Positions 25,676 through 35,202 of a stretch of 51,139 nt of DNA are shown here, piece by piece. The stretch lies in NCBI GenBank assembly GCA_029858965.1, contig JAOUDZ010000024.1:1-51139 (forward strand), given 5' to 3'. Made by a program: the position numbers and the translations under genes. The DNA is from Cyclobacteriaceae bacterium (GTDB lineage: Bacteria; Bacteroidota; Bacteroidia; Cytophagales; Cyclobacteriaceae). Positions within the stretch are counted from its first letter, which is position 1, and each line of letters starts with the position of its first letter. A model generated the notes under the pieces. It was not told the origin of the DNA and ran no database searches. It saw only the letters and a program-made list of their open reading frames with translations.

Positions 25676-27307
25676 TCATGTTTGTATCACACCTACACTG
25701 AACTTTTCGATCACCCCATGATTTGCTGCTTCAATGCCCATGGAAATTACGTTTCGTGTCTCCACTGGATCAATAACCCCATCTATCCATAATCGCGAAG
25801 CGGCATAGTAGGGACTCAGTTGCTCATTGTAACGATCTGTTATTTCAGCCAGGAGATTATCCTCTTCTTCTTTTGAAATTTCCTTTCCTTGTTTTTTCAA
25901 TGTACTTACCCTGATTTGCAGCAAAGTCTTTGCCGCGGCAGCACCGCTCATCACAGCAATTTGTGCGGTTGGCCAGGCGTAAATAAGTCGCGGGTCATAC
26001 GCTTTCCCGCACATAGCGTAGTTGCCTGCCCCATATGAATTCCCCATAATGATCGTAAACTTCGGCACCGTAGAATTGGCCATCGCATTTACCATCTTAG
26101 CCCCATCTTTAATGATGCCGCCTTGTTCAGCTTTACTGCCTACCATAAAACCACTTACATCCTGCATAAAGAGTAATGGAATCTTACGTTGGTTGCAATT
26201 CATAATGAAGCGTGCTGCCTTGTCTGCAGAATCAGAATAAATGACGCCGCCCATCTGCATTTCACCTTTGCTGGTCTTAACAATCTTGCGCTGGTTGGCG
26301 ACGATACCAACAGCCCAACCATCAATTCGAGCAGTCCCGCAAAGGAGCGTTTTACCATACCCGGCCTTATACTCCTGAAACGCGGATGCATCGACAAGTC
26401 GCTTGATAACCTCCAGTGTATCATATGGTTTTACGCGGTCATCCGGTATTAATCCATAAATCTCTTCCATTTTTTCCGTCGGCGGCAGCGAAGAACTCCG
26501 GTCAAACCCAGCCTTTTCCCGGGATCCAATTTTATCAAAAAGTGACCGGATGTAATCCAGACATTCTTGGTCGGTTGAAAACTTATTGTCAGTTACCCCT
26601 GAAATTTCACAATGCGTTGTGGCGCCACCAAGTGTTTCATTGTCGATGTCTTCACCAATTGCCGCTTTGACCAAATATGAGCCAGCCAGAAAGATCGAAC
26701 CGGTTTTGTCAACGATCATTGCCTCATCAGACATGATCGGCAAATAGGCTCCTCCTGCGACACAACTGCCCATAATTGCAGCGATTTGAACGATCCCCAT
26801 CGCAGACATCTTTGCATTATTTCTGAATTGCCTGCCGAAATGCTCCTTATCGGGAAAGATTTCATCTTGCATTGGAAGAAATACACCTGCACTGTCAACA
26901 AGATAAATGATAGGCAATCTGTTGTCCATCGCGATCTCCTGGGCACGGAGATTTTTCTTTGCTGTGATCGGAAACCATGCGCCGGCCTTTACTGTAGCGT
27001 CATTTGCCACAATAACGCATTGCCTACCTGCTAAGTAGCCGACCCCAGTGATCACGCCTCCTGACGGACATCCACCTTGTTCCGCGTACATTTCATCCCC
27101 GGCAAACAAACCAATCTCCAGAAAATTTGATTCTTTATCCAGCAAATAGGCAATTCTTTCTCTGGCGGTGAGCTTCCCTTTATTGTGTTGCTCTTCAATT
27201 TTCTTTTCTCCTCCGCCCAACTTTATCTTTTTAGATTTGTGCCGCAGCTGGTAAACGAGTTGTTTAAGATGATCTTCATTTTTGTTGAAAGTCAGGTCAG
27301 GATGCAT
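25676..27307 (-). CDS. acyl-CoA carboxylase beta subunit (methylcrotonyl-CoA carboxylase type)
   Basis: The 543-residue protein is a carboxyltransferase: it takes CO2 from carboxy-biotin and adds it to an acyl-CoA. It opens with the biotin-dependent carboxylase pattern [27 protein letters not shown] and has two crotonase-type halves. The first contains FAGDEMYAEQGGCPSGGVITGVG and the second DVSGFMVGSKAEQGGIIKDGAKMV, then GNSYGAGNYAMCGKAYDPRLIYAWP. The residue choice (GGCPSGGV, GFMVGSKAEQ) fits the 3-methylcrotonyl-CoA branch that breaks down leucine, but geranyl-CoA or another acyl-CoA is possible. The biotin-carboxylase alpha subunit is not in the window. The SirB1-like gene follows. Confidence 0.85.
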   Translation of the reverse strand: MHPDLTFNKNEDHLKQLVYQLRHKSKKIKLGGGEKKIEEQHNKGKLTARERIAYLLDKESNFLEIGLFAGDEMYAEQGGCPSGGVITGVGYLAGRQCVIVANDATVKAGAWFPITAKKNLRAQEIAMDNRLPIIYLVDSAGVFLPMQDEIFPDKEHFGRQFRNNAKMSAMGIVQIAAIMGSCVAGGAYLPIMSDEAMIVDKTGSIFLAGSYLVKAAIGEDIDNETLGGATTHCEISGVTDNKFSTDQECLDYIRSLFDKIGSREKAGFDRSSSLPPTEKMEEIYGLIPDDRVKPYDTLEVIKRLVDASAFQEYKAGYGKTLLCGTARIDGWAVGIVANQRKIVKTSKGEMQMGGVIYSDSADKAARFIMNCNQRKIPLLFMQDVSGFMVGSKAEQGGIIKDGAKMVNAMANSTVPKFTIIMGNSYGAGNYAMCGKAYDPRLIYAWPTAQIAVMSGAAAAKTLLQIRVSTLKKQGKEISKEEEDNLLAEITDRYNEQLSPYYAASRLWIDGVIDPVETRNVISMGIEAANHGVIEKFSVGVIQT

Positions 27308-27482
27308 AGGCAGGGGAGTTCATAGATTAAAGATTGCAAGATTGAAGGGTAACTCCAAGTGAAGAAACGGTAAACAAAGAAAGCAGGGCAAGAACTACTT
27401 CGATGACTTTCCAGATGCAGCAGAAAGATTCAGGCGCATTGTTTGTTACTATGGCAATTGCCACAAAAAATTACCAAGCCAC

Positions 27483-28418
27483 CTATTCTTTCTGCTTATT
27501 CAAATCTCGCTCAATCTTCTTCTGACTTTTTCCCAGTGGAGCCATAAAATGCTTTGGATTTTGATTGAAGTGATTTGCAAGGGAATCAATTGAAAGCAAC
27601 AGCTTATTGAGGTTGACATACAGGGAATCCTCAGTTAGCAGCTTACTCATTGTGTTGTCTCCATCACTCAGTCGTGATAATGTTTGGTTTAGCTTTGTCA
27701 GCGTCTCTTGTACCTTTACCAGCGTGCCGTTGAGCTGAATCACTTTTAAAGAATCAGATAAGGTCTTGAAATTGGCTAATGTCGGTTTAAGTTCCGCTAA
27801 TCTTTCGTTCAGATTTCCTGAGACCGATTTAAGTGACATTCCGAGTTCGTCGATATTTGTATTGGCTGTTCGCAGGGTATTATTTATCAACATTGGTGTG
27901 GTCTGAAGACGGAGAAACATGGTATCCAGCTGATTTGAGTTGTGTGCCAGACCTTCCAACAGAATATTTAGATTCTTCAATGTTGTTTGCAAGTTGGTAG
28001 CAACAGGCTCCGCAAAGTCCATAACGCCCTTTGCTACTTCTGAGCGTAAGGTATCTTTAGCTTTCAACGCTTTACCGCCTGAGCCAATACTCAATTGGAT
28101 AAAGCGACCACCGAGTAGTTCTCCATTCAACAAAGCCACGGAGGAGTCCGTCAAAATAATATCAGAGTCAATGTCAAGCTCTACAATCACCCGATTTCTC
28201 CGCTGCTGAATATGGATATCACTGACGCGGCCTACCGAATATCCATTCAAGTAGACCTGGTTTGATTCGGTAAGCTTATCTATATTTTGAAAGGCAACAT
28301 AGTATTTCTTTGAGGTAGAAAAGAAATCAATTCCTTTCAGGAAATTAAAACCGAAGTAGAGTAATGTTATGGCAATAACCATGAACAGGCCAACTTTGAA
28401 TTCCTTCGATAGTTTCAT
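27483..28418 (-). CDS. MlaD/MCE-family lipid transport protein
   Basis: The 311-residue protein has one N-terminal membrane helix (residues 9-27) and an MCE domain directly after it. Its sequence KKYYVAFQNIDKLTESNQVYLNGYSVGRVSDIHI is the usual G-x-x-V-G-x-V pattern. SSVALLNGELLGGRFIQLSIGSGG follows. A long helical, coiled-coil-rich tail then ends in Lys/Arg. MCE proteins are periplasmic parts of phospholipid-transport ABC systems; the permease and ATPase partners (MlaE, MlaF) are not in the window. It is 46 bases after the amidase stop, on the same strand, so probably co-transcribed. Confidence 0.9.
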   Translation of the reverse strand: MKLSKEFKVGLFMVIAITLLYFGFNFLKGIDFFSTSKKYYVAFQNIDKLTESNQVYLNGYSVGRVSDIHIQQRRNRVIVELDIDSDIILTDSSVALLNGELLGGRFIQLSIGSGGKALKAKDTLRSEVAKGVMDFAEPVATNLQTTLKNLNILLEGLAHNSNQLDTMFLRLQTTPMLINNTLRTANTNIDELGMSLKSVSGNLNERLAELKPTLANFKTLSDSLKVIQLNGTLVKVQETLTKLNQTLSRLSDGDNTMSKLLTEDSLYVNLNKLLLSIDSLANHFNQNPKHFMAPLGKSQKKIERDLNKQKE

Positions 28419-28464
28419 GTAGCAGAATTTCTTTAGTGGAATGCAGAACCAACTGTTTTCCGGC

Positions 28465-29247
28465 TCAATTTATGGATTCTACATCACTTTTGTACTCTTT
28501 GAAAGCACGGTATATTCCGGAGGCAATAAGATCCTGCCCATCCTCGTCAGCCAAAAACCTTTCCTCAATTGAATTTGTCAAAAAGCCTGTTTCAATCAAT
28601 ACGCTTGGCATAGTGGTTCTCCACAAAACCACGAAACCAGCCTGTTTTACCCCCCGGCTAACCCTGCCTACCCGATCCTTGAACTGTGATTCTATTTGAC
28701 GGGCAAACCTTATGCTGTTGTCCTGATAAGCACTTTGTGTTAACGTAAAAAGAATATAAGATTCCGGGCTATTCGGATTAAAACCTTCATAACGCTCCTC
28801 ATAATTCTCATCCAATAAGATTACTGAATTTTCGCGCTGCGCAATAGCCAGGTTACCTTCATCTTTGTGTACACCCATTACGAAGGTCTCTGTGCCAAAG
28901 GCCTTTGTATTAGGATTGGCGTTGGCATGGATACATATAAAGAGGTCAGCCTTATTTTTGTTTGCGATTTCTGCGCGTTCATCCAGTGCCAGGTACGTGT
29001 CATCTTTTCTGGTATAAATAACCTTAACACCCGGTACGTTTTTTTCAATATAACCGCCAACTTTAAGCGCAATTTTCAATGCAACGTCCTTCTCTTTTAT
29101 GAATCTTCCATGCGTTCCCTGATCATGGCCACCGTGGCCAGCATCAATAACCACCACATCTACCTTAAAATCCCTTATAGGATAGGTGCTGGATGAGTTT
29201 AGCAAGGTTATTGCTATTAGAAGCGCTGTTAAACCGATATTCCTCAC
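28465..29247 (-). CDS. N-acetylmuramoyl-L-alanine amidase
   Basis: The mature part is an AmiA/B/C-type (Amidase_3) zinc enzyme that cuts the bond between muramic acid and L-Ala in peptidoglycan. It has VVIDAGHGGHDQGTHGR with zinc-binding His38, the EKDVALKIALKVGGYIEKN helix, and ERAEIANKNKADLFICIHANANP. The catalytic glutamate end is MPSVLIETGFLTNSIEE. A membrane helix (NIGLTALLIAITLL) near residues 3-17 anchors or exports it. The start is uncertain: GTG 29247 is preferred because the frame upstream overlaps the LptD gene; ATG 29364 is the other candidate. It is upstream of mlaD, and divergent to lptD. Confidence 0.88.
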   Translation of the reverse strand: MRNIGLTALLIAITLLNSSSTYPIRDFKVDVVVIDAGHGGHDQGTHGRFIKEKDVALKIALKVGGYIEKNVPGVKVIYTRKDDTYLALDERAEIANKNKADLFICIHANANPNTKAFGTETFVMGVHKDEGNLAIAQRENSVILLDENYEERYEGFNPNSPESYILFTLTQSAYQDNSIRFARQIESQFKDRVGRVSRGVKQAGFVVLWRTTMPSVLIETGFLTNSIEERFLADEDGQDLIASGIYRAFKEYKSDVESIN

Positions 29248-29332
29248 TCGTCTTACTATGTTCAGAGTATTTGCAATAACTTTATGCAAAATTGTGAATT
29301 TTTCATCAAAAGGTAAAGAACTGTCTTTCAAC

Positions 29333-32038
29333 TTGATCCGTGTGCGGTACTTATTAGCCTTCATTTTCGCATTTATTCTGTTACAATACGCTGTCGCCCA
29401 GGTTGAGCCACAGGTCAAAACACCCCCAAATATCCTCCCTTTTGAAGCCGATACCACTTCCCTCCAACCAGACTCGATCGCTACTGCAGCAGCGGATACG
29501 CTCCGGAATTATCCAGATTCATCTAAGGTCCAACAAAAAAGTGACATTGAGACCACCATCAACTATTCGGCCAAAGATTCGATCCGGGCCAGCGTCGATG
29601 GAAAGCTTATTTGGTTGTATGGTGACGCAAAAATTGTGTATGGAGAAATTGAACTGGAAGCGGAAGAAATCATCATAGACTATGGAAATAACACGCTTAC
29701 GGCCCATGGAAAAAGGGACTCCCTGGGGCAGCGGGTTGGTTACCCTATTTTCAAGAATGCCCAGGAACTCTATGAGACGAAAGACATCATTTACAATTTT
29801 AAGACCAAGCGCGCCCGAATAAGCGAGGTAGTGACAACAATGGGCGACGCGTTTCTTCACGGTGATGTGGTTTACAAAAATGAAAAGGGTGAATTGCTGA
29901 GCCTAAGCAACAGTTATACCACATGCAATCTTGAAAAACCGCACTTCAGCATCCGGGCTACAAAAACAAAGGCAATTCCGAATGACAAGATTGTGGCCGG
30001 CCCGTTTTATATGGAATTTAACAGCATCCCTCTGCCGATAGGCTTTCTCTTCGGTATGTTTCCGTCGCCCAGGAGAAGCGCGTCAGGCATTATTGTGCCT
30101 TCATATGGTGAAGAAAAAAAGAGAGGGTTCAACCTGCGGGATGGAGGATATTTCTTTGACATCAGCGAGTATATGAAACTTGCTCTTACGGGTGATATCT
30201 ATTCAAAAGGTGGGCATGCCCTGAAAGTAAACTCAAACTATCTAAAGCGCTATAAGTATTCCGGCACGGTGAATTTTGCATACTCTAAAAATCCCGACCT
30301 GGACGACAAGATCGAAACATCATCTTTCACAAAAGATTTCAGACTTACCTGGAGCCATACACCGCAATCAAAAGGGAGCAGTAGATTTTCTGCGTCTGTC
30401 TCTGCTGCAACTGCTACATACAATGAGAATAACAACCTATCCTATGGAACGCAGGGGAGCACATACGACAACTCCAATTTCAATAATACGACAGCGAAAC
30501 TATCTTCAAACGTATCATTCAGCAAACGATTTACCGGCACACCCTTTTCACTTGGCATAAACCTGAACCATAACCAGGATTTGCAGACGAAAGTCGTGGA
30601 CTTACTGCTCCCCAGTTTAAGTTTTAATATGACGAACATCTATCCATTCCAAAGCAAGTCTGGAAAAACAGGCCCCCTGGATAATTTCTCAATTTCTTAC
30701 ACAATGAATGCGCAAAATCGTGTAACGAATAACCTGGGCAGGTTAACGCCCACTGCAAAAACAGATAGTATCGCACCTTTTACAGGCAGTAATTTTTCTA
30801 CTTTTTTTGCCAATGGCCGAAAAGGGATGCGGCACACCATCCCGGCATCTTTTTCCTTCAAAGCCCTTCGCTTCCTAACATTGTCTCCATCAATAAACTA
30901 TGATGAAAGATGGTATGGCGAACAGCTGACCTGGGGATACAACAAGGACTCCGTCCTGGTTAAAACAGATACCACAAAAGGTTTCAATAGAATTGCCAAT
31001 TACTCCATAGGCATCGGACTTACTACACGTTTTTACGGAATGTATTTTTTCAAAAAGAAGACCAGCAACGTAAAAGCGATACGGCATGTCATTAACCCAT
31101 CCATCTCCTTTGGCTATACCCCTGATTTCACCGCCAATTCACAATATTTTCAAAAGCTTGTAAATCCCCGGGATACCACCAATAAACCATTTTATCAGGA
31201 TCGTTATCAGGGTTTTGTTTATGGAGGATCAACCCCCGGCAAAAGTCAATCCATCGGTTTTGGAATTGGTAACAACCTGGAAATGAAAATACAGAAACCG
31301 CAAGATTCCGTAGCCAGAAAAATTATGCTATTGAATAACCTGTCTTTGGGTAGCAGCTACAACCTTATCGCCGACTCCTTTAAGCTGGCGCCGATTAGCA
31401 TCTCAGCCAATACCAATATATTGGACAATTTGATAAACGTAAATCTGTCCGCTACGCTCGATCCGTACACCGTCTTGACCAAGGTAGATGAAGAAGGAAA
31501 CACTACTGAACGAAGAATAGATGAACTCGCCTGGAAAAACGGGAGCGTTGGCCGCATCAGTAATGCTACCCTGGCGATGAGCACGAATTTGAATCCTAAA
31601 GCCCGCAGCAAAGAAACAAGCAGCCGGGAAAAGATAGGCAAATCGGATTTGCCAGAACAGGAAAAGGAATTCTTACTCCAGAACCCGGATGCGTATGTTG
31701 ACTTTGATATCCCCTGGAGCATGAATATCAGTTACAACCTCAGCTACTCAAATCCAATAAACCAGGCACAAAAAGTAACGCAAACCATTAATATGTCTGG
31801 GGATGTGTCTTTATCCGCCAGTTGGAAGGTTACCTACAGTACGGGGTTTCACTTTGAATCGGGGGAGTTTACCCAAACAAATCTTGGCATCGCCCGCGAT
31901 TTGCATTGCTGGACAATGCGATTAAACTGGACTCCGTTTGGTCGATTCCAGCAATACAATTTTACAATAAATGTAAAATCATCAGTACTCCAAGATCTTA
32001 AACTGGAACGGAGGAAACCTTTCTTTGATAATTTGTAA
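29333..32038 (+). CDS. lptD: putative LPS-assembly outer-membrane protein LptD
   Basis: The ~901-residue protein is the Bacteroidota form of LptD, the barrel that inserts lipopolysaccharide into the outer membrane. It has a signal peptide (LLAFIFAFILLQYAVAQ), then an OstA/LptA-like beta-jellyroll region (KLIWLYGDAKIVYGEIELEAEEIIIDYGN, with GDAFLHGDVVYKNEKGELLS). A conserved SIPLPIGFLFGMFPSPRR stretch begins the long barrel, which ends in DNL. The LptE partner is not in the window. Starts are uncertain: TTG 29333, GTG 29342 or ATG 29258, all before the signal peptide; the first two leave room for a promoter opposite the amidase gene. Confidence 0.88.
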   Translation: MIRVRYLLAFIFAFILLQYAVAQVEPQVKTPPNILPFEADTTSLQPDSIATAAADTLRNYPDSSKVQQKSDIETTINYSAKDSIRASVDGKLIWLYGDAKIVYGEIELEAEEIIIDYGNNTLTAHGKRDSLGQRVGYPIFKNAQELYETKDIIYNFKTKRARISEVVTTMGDAFLHGDVVYKNEKGELLSLSNSYTTCNLEKPHFSIRATKTKAIPNDKIVAGPFYMEFNSIPLPIGFLFGMFPSPRRSASGIIVPSYGEEKKRGFNLRDGGYFFDISEYMKLALTGDIYSKGGHALKVNSNYLKRYKYSGTVNFAYSKNPDLDDKIETSSFTKDFRLTWSHTPQSKGSSRFSASVSAATATYNENNNLSYGTQGSTYDNSNFNNTTAKLSSNVSFSKRFTGTPFSLGINLNHNQDLQTKVVDLLLPSLSFNMTNIYPFQSKSGKTGPLDNFSISYTMNAQNRVTNNLGRLTPTAKTDSIAPFTGSNFSTFFANGRKGMRHTIPASFSFKALRFLTLSPSINYDERWYGEQLTWGYNKDSVLVKTDTTKGFNRIANYSIGIGLTTRFYGMYFFKKKTSNVKAIRHVINPSISFGYTPDFTANSQYFQKLVNPRDTTNKPFYQDRYQGFVYGGSTPGKSQSIGFGIGNNLEMKIQKPQDSVARKIMLLNNLSLGSSYNLIADSFKLAPISISANTNILDNLINVNLSATLDPYTVLTKVDEEGNTTERRIDELAWKNGSVGRISNATLAMSTNLNPKARSKETSSREKIGKSDLPEQEKEFLLQNPDAYVDFDIPWSMNISYNLSYSNPINQAQKVTQTINMSGDVSLSASWKVTYSTGFHFESGEFTQTNLGIARDLHCWTMRLNWTPFGRFQQYNFTINVKSSVLQDLKLERRKPFFDNL

Positions 32039-32043
32039 GGACC

Positions 32044-33774
32044 TCATTTGAGCCAGTTTTCAACTTCTTCCAGGGTCGGATTCTTTACCTGTTCAAGCTT
32101 CATTTTCTTGCGCAACCCACACACGTCGTTGAAGAGTTTTGAGGCTTTTGCTTCCTTCAATTGAACCAACGAGGTTATACCCAATTTTTGAAGAATAGGA
32201 ATAAGCTCAGTACGTACGCCGATCGACTCGAAGTCCTTTTCAGTTAGTTGCACCTCACGATTTTCTGGTTTCATCTGCGGAAAGAAAAGGACATCCTGTA
32301 TGGAGGGTGAGTTAGTCAATATCATAGCCAAACGATCTATACCGATTCCCAGGCCAGCCGTTGGGGGCATCCCAAATTCAAGCGCGCGTAGAAAATCCTC
32401 ATCCAATGCCATTGCTTCCTCATCGCCTCGTTTGCCCAGTTCGAGCTGTTCTTCAAAGCGCCGGCGCTGATCAATTGGATCATTGAGTTCGCTGAATGCA
32501 TTGGCTATTTCTTTGCTATTGCAGATAGCCTCAAAGCGTTCTACTAATCCAGGTTTGCTTCGGTGCTTCTTCGCTAATGGCGACATCTCTATAGGGTAGT
32601 CCGTAATGAATGTTGGTTGGATAAGATTAGGTTCACATTTCTCCCCAAAAATCTGATCAATCAGTTTTCCTTTCGCCATGGTATCGTCCATTGGTACGCG
32701 AAGTTTTCTACAGGTATCGCGCAGTGCCTGTTCGTCCATACTTGAAATGTCTATACCCGTAAAATGTTGGATGGCTTCAAACATGGTATATCGCTTCCAC
32801 GGGCGCCTGAAGTCAATGACCTTATCACCCACTGCTACCTCCGTATCGCCGTGCAAGTCGAGTGCTACTTTTTCAATCATCTCCTCTACCAGGTCCATCA
32901 TCCAGTTGTAATCTTTATAGGCTACATACAGCTCAATCTGCGTAAACTCCGGGTTGTGAAATCGTGACATCCCTTCGTTTCTAAAATCTTTGGAGAATTC
33001 ATAAACACCATTAAATCCTCCTACGATCAAGCGCTTCAAATAAAGCTCATTTGCTATGCGCAGGTATAGCGTCATATCAAGCGTATTATGGTGTGTTTTA
33101 AACGGGCGTGCTGCTGCACCCCCATAAAGGGGCTGAAGGATCGGTGTTTCCACTTCAAGATAGGCCTTTTGGTTAAGGTACTGCCGCATGGAGTTAACCA
33201 GCTGCGTCCTTTTAATGAAGGTGTCACGAACCTGAGGATTTACGATCAGATCAACATACCGCATGCGATAACGCAACTCAGGGTCTGTGAATGGATCATG
33301 GCGACTGATATTGCCCTGTTCATCAGTTGTTTCCTTAACAACGGGCAAGGGTCGCAGTGATTTTGACAGGACGGTGAGGCTGCTGACATGAATAGAGATC
33401 TCTCCTGTCTGTGTAGTAAATCCAAAACCCTTAATACCTATAATATCACCAATATCCAGTAGCTTTTTGAACACTGTGTTGTAGAGCGCCTTGTCTTCGT
33501 CGGGGCAAATATCATCCCTGCGAATATAGATTTGAATCCGCCCGGTCTCATCCTGTAACTCCACAAACGAGGCATTCCCCATAATCCTGCGGCTCATGAT
33601 TCTGCCAGCTATAGAGATCTGCCTGTAATCGCTTTTATGCCGTTCATAATTCTCCAGGATTTCCTGAGTTGAAGCGTTTACATCAAAAAGTTCGGCTGGA
33701 TATGGGTTTATCCCTAATTTCTCGAATTCCTCCAGTGTTTTTCGGCGGACTATTTCTTGTTCGCTAAGTTGCAT
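32044..33774 (-). CDS. lysS: lysine--tRNA ligase with C-terminal extension
   Basis: The 576-residue class II synthetase joins lysine to tRNA-Lys. An OB-fold anticodon domain (about 50-150, [26 protein letters not shown]) precedes the class II core. The core has motif 2 [20 protein letters not shown] and motif 3 [14 protein letters not shown]. Beyond residue ~500, where typical LysS ends, about 75 more residues follow ([29 protein letters not shown]...). This helix-hairpin-helix-like tail is common in LysS of Bacteroidota. The gene converges with lptD (5 bases between stops). A TAnnTTTG box lies 14 bases upstream. Confidence 0.96.
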   Translation of the reverse strand: MQLSEQEIVRRKTLEEFEKLGINPYPAELFDVNASTQEILENYERHKSDYRQISIAGRIMSRRIMGNASFVELQDETGRIQIYIRRDDICPDEDKALYNTVFKKLLDIGDIIGIKGFGFTTQTGEISIHVSSLTVLSKSLRPLPVVKETTDEQGNISRHDPFTDPELRYRMRYVDLIVNPQVRDTFIKRTQLVNSMRQYLNQKAYLEVETPILQPLYGGAAARPFKTHHNTLDMTLYLRIANELYLKRLIVGGFNGVYEFSKDFRNEGMSRFHNPEFTQIELYVAYKDYNWMMDLVEEMIEKVALDLHGDTEVAVGDKVIDFRRPWKRYTMFEAIQHFTGIDISSMDEQALRDTCRKLRVPMDDTMAKGKLIDQIFGEKCEPNLIQPTFITDYPIEMSPLAKKHRSKPGLVERFEAICNSKEIANAFSELNDPIDQRRRFEEQLELGKRGDEEAMALDEDFLRALEFGMPPTAGLGIGIDRLAMILTNSPSIQDVLFFPQMKPENREVQLTEKDFESIGVRTELIPILQKLGITSLVQLKEAKASKLFNDVCGLRKKMKLEQVKNPTLEEVENWLK

Positions 33775-33788
33775 AACTTAAATTTTGC

Positions 33789-33796
33789 CAAAAATA
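33789..33796 (-). promoter_or_regulatory. TAnnTTTG-type -7 box for lysS
   Basis: The minus strand reads TATTTTTG, an exact match to the Bacteroidota -7 consensus, 14 bases before the lysS ATG. It implies a leader of under 10 bases. Confidence 0.5.
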
Positions 33797-33895
33797 CGCG
33801 AAATAGGGAGAGGGAAAAATCAGATTACCGTCGTTTTGTGCGTGATATCTCAATAACCGATTTGCGAACCCGATAGATCTTGAGGCTGAATTCAA

Positions 33896-35083
33896 TCAGG
33901 ATATCGCTTGTTTCCTTCTTTTAATTTCTCTTCTTATTAACATCAGCTCGCGGCTACTCTGACCAGCTACGGAAGTATTCTCCTCCGCCCTGCGCAATAA
34001 ATAAGGCATGACAGCGCGGACCGGACCATAGGGAAGATACTTGGCCACCCGATATCCCGCTTTTGCAAGACTAAAGGAAATATTATCGCTCATGCCATAA
34101 AGCTGTGCAAACCAAACACGTTCGTCTGAATTTTTCATACCATGCTTTTCCATGAGCACCGTGAGATAGTAATTACTATACTCATTGTGTGAACCGCACA
34201 TCACAGAAACACGTTGCTTATTATCAATACAAAAGGTCAGTGCCTGGTTAAAGGCTGCATCTGTTGCTTCCTTATCGACATATATGGGACTAGGATAGCC
34301 CATCAATTCGGCGCGATCCCGCTCTTTTTCCATGTAGGCTCCCCTTACCAACTTTACACCCAGATGATAGTTGTGCATGGTTGCCACATGGTGCGATTCC
34401 CTAAGATTGTTGAGGGAAGCAGTTCTGTAAAGTTGATAGGTGTTAAAGACGATTGCTTTTTGAGTATTGTACCTGGCCATCATTTCATAGGCTAGCGCAT
34501 CGATAGTATCCTGGATCCAGCTAACTTCCGCATCCATTAAGACCGGTATTTTATGTGCGTGTGCTTGTCTGCAAATGCAATCGATACGATAGCGTACCCG
34601 TTCGAAAGAAATTTGTTCGGCTTGCGATAGCGGTACCTTCTTCTGAACTTTTTCAAGCAACCCGGCGGAGGCAAGGCCTGTCGTTTTGAAAACTGAAAAC
34701 GGTATGTTTTCTGAATTACTCGCCTTCTCAATCGTACGCATTGTTTCTTCCATAACAAAGTCAAAACCTGCCTCAGATTGTGCGCCTTCTACGGAATAAT
34801 CCAGGATGGAGCTCACACCGTATTGGCCCAGCAGATTGGCTACCCATTCAGTCTTTTCAATGCTTTCGCCTCCACAAAAGTGGTCGAAGACCGTTTTCCG
34901 GATGATTGATTCCACGGGGAGTTTTAACATGAGTGCCAATTTTACGGATTGCGTCGCCAAAGCAGAAATCCAGGGATGACTTACCAGTGAAAAAATAAAA
35001 TTGGCCTTTTGCAATGCAGCATCGGACTTGTACCGGAAGGCAACATCAGTATCTTCGAACGAAACATTTGGCTTTGTTTCCAT
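33896..35083 (-). CDS. proline dehydrogenase
   Basis: The 395-residue protein is a FAD-dependent monofunctional proline dehydrogenase (PRODH TIM barrel), the first step of proline breakdown, giving P5C. Diagnostic blocks are LMDAEVSWIQDTIDAL, FNTYQLYRTASLNNL, GVKLVRGAYMEKER, and FAQLYGMSDNISFSLA. The substrate/FAD C-terminal helix YLPYGPVRAVMPYLLRRAEEN closes the barrel. It is peripheral to the inner membrane and passes electrons to quinone. The P5C dehydrogenase is not in the window. A TAnnTTTG box lies 17 bases before the ATG. Confidence 0.93.
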   Translation of the reverse strand: METKPNVSFEDTDVAFRYKSDAALQKANFIFSLVSHPWISALATQSVKLALMLKLPVESIIRKTVFDHFCGGESIEKTEWVANLLGQYGVSSILDYSVEGAQSEAGFDFVMEETMRTIEKASNSENIPFSVFKTTGLASAGLLEKVQKKVPLSQAEQISFERVRYRIDCICRQAHAHKIPVLMDAEVSWIQDTIDALAYEMMARYNTQKAIVFNTYQLYRTASLNNLRESHHVATMHNYHLGVKLVRGAYMEKERDRAELMGYPSPIYVDKEATDAAFNQALTFCIDNKQRVSVMCGSHNEYSNYYLTVLMEKHGMKNSDERVWFAQLYGMSDNISFSLAKAGYRVAKYLPYGPVRAVMPYLLRRAEENTSVAGQSSRELMLIRREIKRRKQAIS

Positions 35084-35100
35084 AATTTCAAACCTTCGCG

Positions 35101-35108
35101 CAAATATA
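35101..35108 (-). promoter_or_regulatory. TAnnTTTG-type -7 box for proline dehydrogenase
   Basis: The minus strand reads TATATTTG, matching the consensus, 17 bases before the ATG at 35083. A TTGG lies 14 bases further upstream, somewhat closer than the usual -33 spacing. Confidence 0.5.
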
Positions 35109-35202
35109 GGTTGGAATTCTAACCAAGCAATCGTTTCCCTAACAGGTCAAATTGGTTTTGCCCAGTTTTTAATAACTTTCGAACTAAAGCCAGCAAAGAC
35201 TG

